Source: Strigamia acuminata
Taxonomy: Eukaryota; Arthropoda; Chilopoda; Geophilomorpha; Linotaeniidae
NCBI GenBank assembly: GCA_949358305.1
Contig: OX442315.1
Location: forward strand, 17,572,427-17,636,426
DNA length: 64,000 nucleotides
Reading direction: 5' to 3'
The translations under genes and the position numbers were made by a program. The notes beneath the pieces were generated by a model. It made no database searches, had not been told where the DNA came from, and saw nothing but the letters and a program-made list of their open reading frames with translations. Positions 57,601-64,000 of this stretch are shown here, piece after piece; the stretch's first letter is position 1, and the number at the start of each line of letters is the position of its first letter.

Positions 57601-59703
57601 TGGGGCAGTGACAAAACGATGAGTCAGATTAATCAATGCGCAGTATAAAACACATATGTACCCCACTATGACATCACCATCGCTCGAAAACCCCTGCACG
57701 CGCCCTCAATGACCCGACTATATCTCGTTACCATGGTAACAACCTTCTCCGATTTAACTTCCCCGAATATAGACGGGAGAGTGCAAGTCACGACGTTTAA
57801 CAATTTGTATTACTCGTCACGAATCAAGAGAAAATTTGACCCCGCTTAATCCCAAATGTAAATACCAGCACGTAATATGTACGAGAAAACACAAGTTGAC
57901 GAACGCAAATAGGTCGACTTGAATACATTCGACTCTCTTTTCCTCTTGAATTAATTTTATTTTTATTTATTTATTTCAAATTTCACATTATGTAACTTCT
58001 CCAACAGTAGCTAATGTCAATGTTAGCATGTTGCTAGCGAGCCAACAGCTGCTGAGTTCACGGTAATAAATTTCAATGAAGAGCAGACAGAATTATATGC
58101 ACAAAATGGCATCCACCTGCTCAAAACAGCCATATTGGGAGGAACCCGACCAGAGGGATTTTTTAAACTCAAAAAATAAATAAAAATAAAAATAAAATAA
58201 ACAAAAGAAAGAATTTTATCACACACTGCAATCTATGTACAGTCCAATTAAGCAAGCAAGATAATAATTATGTCCCAGAAAACAAAGCCTTGGATAAGGA
58301 AAAAAATCGTGTCGATTGCAGCCCACTGAAATTATATTGTTTTGCATGTACAGTTGCATTGGACGAAATTCAAATGAGTTGTAAAATGTTGCAAGAATTT
58401 TTTTTTTTACATCCATAAAATATTTAAGTTTCACTATAAAGTAATTTAGACTAAACAGCATTTTAAACGACTTTTCTCGATCTAACTAAAATCATTTCAA
58501 ATCTCGTGATCGGAAACAAGAACTATTAATTCCATTGCATTAAAAGAAAATAATAGCGTTTATTAAAATGCATAGAAAGATTGCTCTCTGGCTGATTAAG
58601 CTGAATGCGTACAACTTGATTGGTCAAATGGGTCATACTTGGCCTCGTGGACATGATCAATTACGAGAGATGTAATTTAAAAGAAGAAAAAAAAATAAAA
58701 CCAGTCAATTACTTGAGAGAGTTTAGGAACTGATTCAGTAGTCGTTTCAAATTTGTTCACGTTTAGGCAAACGAAGAAATGAAATAAATACATAAATAAA
58801 ACGTTCACTTTCGTTTTCACAATCAACTCGTTAGGTTCGCCTAAAGGGTCGAAAAACCTTATAGTGAAGAATGAATTGGGAGGAAATGCTAATGCAATAA
58901 GTAATAATAATCGAAAGAGATGAAGAAAAAAAAAAGAAAAAAAGCAGAACTCTTTAAGAGGGGGAAAGAAAATGTAAATCATGCACATAACATTGCCAGG
59001 ATATATACACGATAGAACAAAAATTATATCTTCCTCCTTTTCATTTCATTTTATCCTCTAAGCCAAACCCCTGTCTGGGTTTATGCGAAAAAATAAAAAT
59101 AAAAAATTTAAAAAATTTAAAAAAAAAAATATTTTTCCGCTTGGGAAAAATAACCCCAGACAGAAAAACAACAAAAAAATAATATTTTTTATTGTGTTTC
59201 CAATTTTACACCTCAACGATAATCCATTAAACCATCTAAAATAATTATTAATTATTTTCCCCAACACCGAACAGCAAATCGATTATTGCCAATTGATTTT
59301 CAAAAAATAAAGATGAAAAAAAAAACAACCACACCGGATATTAAAACCGAGTTATTTTCTTAGAATACTCACTTCTCCCTCCAACTGTATACGCTATTAT
59401 TGATTCTGGGTACCTGGATAAATCCAGGGACTTTGTGCGCGCACACACTCCACCACACATACTCCTAATATCGATTCGAACGTGCAATATCGCGGAGAAA
59501 GAGAAAACAAAACATAAAAACACACACCTGTAGGTGGTTCGTAATCTGTAGCCATGGTAAGGTGTAAACGGGGTGATGTACGAGAAAGGTTGGCACGGGT
59601 GGCGTCGAATTGGCACGTGCTCATCTTCGGCATCGGGATCTAGTTGCTCGACCACGATCGCTTCTTGATGGATCAAATAATTCTCCTTGTCCAAGTTGAA
59701 CAT
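40961..59703 (-). CDS. IQSEC: IQSEC/BRAG-family ARF guanine-nucleotide exchange factor (Schizo)
   Basis: Sec7-PH exchange factor that activates ARF GTPases (mainly ARF6) at the membrane; roles in endocytosis, synapses and myoblast fusion are known from homologues. Exons: 59703-59528, 45204-44992, 44782-43843, 43778-43266, 43179-42923, 42850-42689, 42498-42069, 42004-41779, 41708-41587, 41529-41334, 41265-41213 and 41152-40961, phase-consistent, 1159 residues. The IQ motif ([14 protein letters not shown]) is at the start of the 940-bp exon. A long Ser-rich linker follows, then [20 protein letters not shown]. The Sec7 domain has the glutamate finger in MIGEYLGN and motif 2 in NTDLHTPN. The PH domain begins [15 protein letters not shown] and includes [18 protein letters not shown]. 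It is followed by a coiled-coil-like acidic segment and a short tail with FLGGLFSKR. The 5' exon join spans a 14.3-kb intron and rests on phase and sequence only; an alternative first exon exists at 46126. Confidence 0.9.
46095..46126 (-). CDS. IQSEC: Alternative first coding exon of IQSEC
   Basis: ATG at 46126 opens a 10-codon frame ([10 protein letters not shown] plus two bases AG) ending at a good donor, CAG|GTGAGT. The leftover AG is identical to that of the distal first exon (59703-59528), so both splice in frame to 45204. It sits at the edge of a relatively GC- and CpG-rich block (about 46130-46560) that looks like a promoter, in an otherwise A+T-rich intron. The isoform would be 1111 residues with a short N-terminus. 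Confidence 0.6.
50933..51055. repeat. 21-bp tandem repeat inside a hAT-like remnant
   Basis: About six units of CAAAAATTGGATGTTTTCGGT (and an ATTGAGTG variant). The repeat is followed by GTGGCCATGGCCCCCTCCCCTGG, an end-like sequence shared in inverted orientation with 63393-63432. See the 63393-63800 element. Confidence 0.75.
51590..51646. repeat. Long poly(A) tract
   Basis: Eleven As, one G, then 45 consecutive As. It could be the tail of a retroposed sequence on the plus strand or slippage; no flanking retroelement body was recognised. Confidence 0.8.
52432..52735. repeat. 30-bp minisatellite
   Basis: About ten tandem copies of ACTAATTTTACCGTATTTTCATAAATTTCG. The first four or five are nearly identical and later ones progressively diverged. 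On the minus strand it reads as an open frame of [10 protein letters not shown] units, which is an artefact of the 30-bp period. Confidence 0.9.
55733..55950. mobile_element. hAT-like non-autonomous element, copy 2
   Basis: Starts CAGGGGCAGATCCAGAAAATG, continues with AAGGGCGTGGCCAT, has an A+T-rich interior with AAAAATGAATTTT-type motifs and ends at GATGCCCCCCTCCTGG. It is the same architecture and orientation as the 63393-63800 copy. Ends beginning CAGGGGCGGATCCAG are common in hAT-type MITEs. Confidence 0.5.
57238..57365. mobile_element. Pogo/Tigger-like transposon end
   Basis: CAGTCGAAACTCTTTATAACAAATCGCGATATAACGAA followed by repeated GATATAACGAAT and TCGTTATAATAACGAAT motifs matches the CAGTCGA-CTC-TTATAACGA style of pogo/Tigger terminal repeats. 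Neither a transposase nor a second end was seen nearby. Confidence 0.5.
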
Positions 59704-59981
59704 GTTTACACTTTGCCACTAGAAGCACAAACCACCGTACGAATGCAGCATCGTCGTTGCACCACTCATTCAGTCGTGGAAACTAATAAAGTGTGTTGAA
59801 ACAACCTCCCCCGCACTGTTTGCCAGCGACCCTCGTCGCAAGCCTCCACCCTCGCACAACATCGGCAAGCTGCGAAATGTGGCGGCCGGGCTCGACCTGC
59901 TATGCCGGGGATGTGGCGATCCCACTCGGTCATGCGAGGGGGAGAAACAAGCCGACGACTAAACAAGGCCAAAACAGGTAA
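59704..59981 (+). promoter_or_regulatory. GC-rich divergent promoter with candidate plus-strand first exon
   Basis: This block is strikingly GC- and CpG-rich compared with its flanks. It begins at the IQSEC start codon (minus) and ends at a strong plus-strand donor, AAACAG|GTAAGTGAAT, with GT at 59978-59979. The plus-strand open frame starting at 59793 runs into this donor, but its composition does not look convincingly coding, so an untranslated or short first exon of a rightward transcript is as likely. Its downstream exons were not found in the window. Confidence 0.4.
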
Positions 59982-62480
59982 GTGAATCGCTCGTGTGAAT
60001 TTCTCTTAACCTTGTGAAAAATAAACGTTTCATCAATTTTCTCGACATATTTCGAGCATTTTTAACGATTTTTTAATTTTTTAAATTAAAAAAAATTTTT
60101 TTTTGAATGAAATATAAATCTTAGGCCTATTTAAGGTCTGATTTAATTAAAAAATGATAGACAATTGCCCAAAGGATTAAAAGTGAGTTTGGATCCCCTA
60201 TTAGGTGACTTAAAGGTGACCCTGCCCACACACTCGAACCCAAAGATCCGTGAGCGACTCCCACGAGCAGGAAACCCCCCATTAGGCAATTACGGGGTGG
60301 ACACGCGCACTAATTTTCCGTCTTCCACTTAAAACATTAAAAACCAATAATCAAAAAAATAAAAATTTAATTTGAACTATTATTGAGTTTCGCACATGTG
60401 CTTTTTTTAATGGAACCCACACCCAAAAAATCATTTTTTTTTTTAATTTTTTTTTTTTTTACTTCTTTCATTCACGAGATTGCAGCTGTGGAAATCGTTT
60501 TACGAACATTTGGGTTGGATACACTTTAAAAATAAAGTAAATATAATTAAAAACGTATTGCTACAATAATCATTTCGTGTCTCAGGGATCAGGTTTCCAC
60601 GGAGGGAGAAGGAAAAACTGACATGTGCGATTTTTCACATCAAATAATTGCACACTTGCTTCTGTGTAACTGTAAACTTCACATGAAATGCCCTTCAGAG
60701 CGAGCATCTTTAATTCCCATTATTTTTTGTCTATGTTGGTTGCAGACAGAGCTGGTTAACCAATAAACTTAGGCTATTTTTTTTCTTCCCGAAAGCCACT
60801 TGTCTAACTTCAAACTGTGAACGTCAAAAATGAACTAATTATGAGACTGTGTGCGAACATTTCGTACAGATAAACCCACGACGAGGGAGAAAATAACGTA
60901 TTAAGTTATTTGCCACGGATAAAGCAGATAAAAAAGCCTACAATTAATCAGACATTAAACAGTTGAAGGTCTCCACAACATTAAAAGAACAAAAAACTAA
61001 AGGTCTAGTTTCCTCAAGTAATTATTTCTTCAGCATTTGAATGACACATTGCATAATCCCACTGCAGTCTGATAATTTTCCAGTAAAGTTGGCATACACA
61101 GCCCGATGCTAATGGCTGGCCAATCGACGACAATCACTCTGGCGTATCCCAATACGCAATGACCTCTATTGCAGATTATTTATATCTACAATTAAGTTTA
61201 AATAACCTTGATGTAGACTGATAAACCCGAGGAGTGCGACATTCTTCCGAATCTCCGACGTAATTAATCGATTCCCCATCCCAAACTTTCCGTATCCCAT
61301 TGCAATTTCCATTTTTCACGAAAATATATATTTTGCCCCCGTAGCTTACGTTCAATACAAAAAATATCGCATCATCGCAATAACACAGTAGTTTTGCTTC
61401 CTCAGCAGTGGCTCTTAATCGAGGGCGACTCTTATTCGAAGAAATACAGTACGAGTATATTACTGTAATTTACCGATTAAGAGTAGCCCTCGAATAGTAG
61501 CCGCGGCTGAGACGTCAAGAATACCGTATTTTTGCAAAAGTATGGTATTGTTTCCGTATTTAACCTCACGAACGATGAACGTATGCTTCCTTTGTGACTT
61601 CATTTGTTACATTAAACAAATGTAACAAACGAAAAACCGAAATTGTAATTGCTGACAAAAATGGCAGTTTTGAATAAGAGCCGCAGCTCTTAATCGATAA
61701 AATACGGTATTTATACATTAAATAATGCATTTCATAATAATGGAAAAAATTAAGGGGAGGTACGACATTGTAAGAGATTCCACAGGTTCCAATCTCGGAA
61801 ATCTCGCAAAATTATAGCCAAATCCTGAATTTCCAGATTCCAGAGATTTCCTAGTGGAATCTTAGAGAGTGCACTAGATTCCACCCATACTATACTGTAT
61901 ATTGTACCCCTCGAAACAAATGCATTCATATTTGACGAATAATAGTATTAGGAACGCATTTCATAATACATTCTACAAAATGTATCACCATTTGCAAACC
62001 AACAGCATGCAAAAATGAATTACAAAATGCATTTTCGAAATACATTGCAATAAAATGCAATACAAGTTCAATGTATTTTTGAACCAAATATGGGTACACT
62101 TTTTTGAATCTTTTGAATCTGAATCCCAAAAAACTCACGAAAGATTTGAAACCTCTTGACATGCTTGATGCTTATTATCACAACTTCCTCCGGATAAACC
62201 GCAACGACCAGTCAGGATTCTTAGGAAGGTCGTGGTTGTTAATTCGAGTTAAAGAGTCGGTCATTTTGGTCAGCTGAGCAACTTTCCAAGTACTAAATCT
62301 AATTATCGACCACGAGAAAAATTTCGATGAGTTTTCCTGACCGAGTGTGAAAATTGGATTGTAGATGTCACTTTGCAGATGGCCTGGAGTTCTTCTTTCT
62401 CAAGATGAATAAACGTTGTGTCACGAGCATTAAACTGATTATCCTCTTTGGGTTGTGAAAGCGATTGCGTTGCAACATCA
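59982..62480. other. Intergenic or intronic sequence with repeats
   Basis: No supported coding exon. Includes the inverted-repeat element at 61408-61715 and a segment (about 61920-62060) with repeated AAAATGCATT/AATACATT motifs. It may be the first intron of a rightward gene starting at about 59793. Confidence 0.4.
61408..61715. mobile_element. MITE-like element with multiple inverted repeats
   Basis: GGCTCTTAATCGAGGGCGACTCTTATTCGAA at the left is echoed in inverse as CCGATTAAGAGTAGCCCTCGAATAGTAG (61473-61500). It is echoed again as GAATAAGAGCCGCAGCTCTTAATCGATAAAATACGGTATTT at the right end. The internal ACCGTATTTTTGCAAAAGTATGGTA is also palindromic. No open frame. The layout fits a nested or folded-back non-autonomous DNA transposon. 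Confidence 0.6.
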
Positions 62481-63330
62481 ACTACTAGAAAGTCCCAAAC
62501 ACTTACCATGCAGATTTAAAAAGCTGGAAACTGATGGATTTCAGATTCAAATGAATGTGCTCAATTCCAAACGTAGGAACGTTTGGCTAGATTTGACGCA
62601 AGCGTTTGTTCACACTTTTAAATCTGTCGAGGAACGTGTCCGGGATATGGAAAGGCATTCCCGAAATGATCGTCTGTTCCATTTGAACGCAGAAGTTAAG
62701 CAGCAGTGGATCTGGTCAGTACTTGGATGATTTAAGATAGTTTCCATGGCAAGGACATCTGCCACACACCTTTAACAAGGTTTTCTGTGGTTTCTCCAGT
62801 TCTCGTTGCAAATGCAAGGCTTGGGCTGTCACATAAGTCGTTCTACAGGATGCTCCTTACATGGCCCAATACCCGGAAGAAGGTATTGACTTTGGGTCAG
62901 TCTAAATCATTAATCTTGGCATGTCTGTGTTGAAGGAAAGGAAACCTAGAAAACAGGGTGTGGATAACTAAATTGGCAGCACTTACTAATGCAACAATGC
63001 TAGTCGACACATTGACGGTGACAAACGACAATGGCAACATCTGCTGCCAGGGAAATAGAGCATAGTATTCGAGCCTATAACTTGTCCCGATCGGTCCTAA
63101 CCCACCCTAAACTTGGCAATAGACCCCCTGTGCCTGAGAAAACTTCCTTGTATGCAGAAATTTTGAACGAGTGTACTTTTCTTCTCAATAAGCATTTTGA
63201 ACAACAGCATTTTCCCCACAAGATGCAGCAAATGCCGAATATTTTTTATGCAAAATTTAAATTTCGTATATTTATTAAATATTCAAAAGGAATTTCATTT
63301 CTGACCAAATACCGAATGTCTTGTTAACTT
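62481..63330 (+). other. Unrecognised protein-like open frames
   Basis: Two plus-strand frames look more protein-like than the surrounding poly-A/T artefacts. The first (62455-62730) contains NVWLDLTQAFVHTFKSVEER and RDMERHSRNDRLFHLNAEVK. The second (63031-63327) contains AREIEHSIRAYNLSRSVLTH and LLNKHFEQQHFPHKMQQMP. They are in different contexts with non-coding sequence between them, and the first ends near a GTCAGT donor-like site. I do not recognise either; they could be exons of a rightward gene or fragments of a transposon-encoded protein. Confidence 0.3.
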
Positions 63331-63392
63331 GCTAACTTAGATTTAGTTTGGCTCCTATCTTTACTTTAATTCAAATGGTTTAGTAATCACCA

Positions 63393-63800
63393 AGGGCGGA
63401 TCTGAGAGGAGGACCATGAGGGCCATGGCCATCCATAAAAAATTTTATTTTGGGGACCAGTAAAATTATTTTTACGATCAGAAAAACGAATTTAGGACCA
63501 AAAATTAATTTCTAGGGATTCAAAAGTTGATTTTAAAAACAAAAAAAAAAACATGTTTAAACCAAAAACATTCATTTTAGACCAAAATCATTCATTTTTA
63601 GACCAAAAACATTCATTTTTCAGCCAAAAACATTCATTTTTCAGCCAAAAACATTCATTTTTCAGCCAAAAACATTCATTTTTCAGCCAAAAACATTCAT
63701 TTTTCAGCCAAAAACATTTATTATTAGGCAAAAAATTATATTTTTGGTGCAATACATTCATTTTTAGACAAAACTAAATTCATTCCTGGACCCGCCCCTG
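63393..63800. mobile_element. hAT-like non-autonomous element with internal 21-bp minisatellite
   Basis: The left end AAGGGCGGATCTGAGAGGAGG and the reversed right end CAGGGGCGGGTCCAGGAATG (at 63788-63810) form imperfect terminal inverted repeats starting CA-GGGCGG, as in hAT MITEs. Between them, 63553-63775 is a tandem array of CAAAAACATTCATTTTTCAGC units (about nine, five nearly identical). The 50933-51055 repeat is a diverged copy in the opposite orientation, and 55733-55950 is a third copy. Confidence 0.6.
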
Positions 63801-64000
63801 CAATCAATCCATATTTCAGTAGCTCAAATAAGCATTCATAATAAATTATTCTTTTTTTCTAAAAATTAATATGATAATTTCATCGTATTCATTATTTTAA
63901 ATTAAAAATGCAAATTAGATCCCCAAGCTTAAACTAAAAAAAAAATATACACTTCCTTCTAAAATCAACACTCCAATTGAATTTCCTTCCACAATCATTT

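Larger units (their letters stand above)
45205..59527 (-). other. IQSEC intron 1 (14.3 kb)
   Basis: Contains the alternative first exon and its GC-rich upstream block (46095-46560), tandem repeats at 50933-51055 and 52432-52735, a 45-base A run (51602-51646), a hAT-like family at about 50900-51150 and 55733-55950, a Tigger-like end at 57238-57360 and much simple A+T-rich sequence. Open frames in it are short and not protein-like. GC-richer patches around 47380-47600 and 51940-52150 could hold further untranslated first exons. Confidence 0.6.

Noticed and set aside
1..64000. tRNA, rRNA and known microRNA genes
   Set aside because: I looked for B-box-like GGTTCRANTC motifs with a partner A box and for well-known microRNA seeds on both strands and found none convincing; a covariance-model scan would be decisive.

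Overview
This is a eukaryotic (metazoan) genomic window. The genes have many GT-AG introns, exons are clearly richer in G+C than the very A+T-rich, homopolymer-laden introns and spacers, and every recognisable protein is an animal family. The Wnt protein, the retained intron density and the many introns under 100 bp suggest a bilaterian invertebrate, most likely an arthropod-like ecdysozoan. The species cannot be fixed from the sequence. All gene models were spliced by eye: joins were accepted only where splice sites, reading phase and family similarity agreed.

Layout. (1) 1-4400: no convincing gene. (2) 4428-5654 (-): intronless FBXL14/Partner-of-paired-type F-box/LRR gene. (3) 5655-11686: intergenic, with simple repeats. 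(4) 11687-18106 (+): Wnt5, four coding exons. (5) 18846-21949 (-): ataxin-10, 11 coding exons, including one intron with a U12-type donor that carries a transposon remnant. (6) 22331-25846 (+): transketolase, 13 coding exons with two alternative first exons. It is head to head with ataxin-10 across 381 bp. (7) 26473-26922: internally deleted Tc1-like element. (8) 28507-31701 (+): TMEM145/GPR180-type GOLD-domain seven-TM protein, 14 coding exons, with a 24-bp minisatellite in one intron and a MITE just after the stop. (9) 33010-34585 (-): two tandem actinoporin-like genes. (10) 35382-38552 (-): SLC6 Na+/Cl- symporter of the GABA/taurine/creatine type, 13 exons. (11) 40961-59703 (-): IQSEC/Schizo ARF-GEF, 12 coding exons. 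Its first intron is 14.3 kb, contains an alternative first exon, and is full of tandem repeats and transposon remnants. (12) 59704-64000: a GC-rich divergent promoter/first-exon candidate, then repeats and unrecognised open frames.

The genes are functionally unrelated neighbours: ubiquitin ligase adaptor, secreted ligand, cytoplasmic ARM-like protein, pentose-phosphate enzyme, membrane receptor-like protein, pore-former-like proteins, transporter and ARF exchange factor. The most notable regulatory architecture is at transketolase, where a duplicated first exon gives two N-termini from two promoters, one of them with a TATA box. IQSEC also has two first exons with matching splice phase. The patchily distributed actinoporin-like pair is the most unusual gene content.
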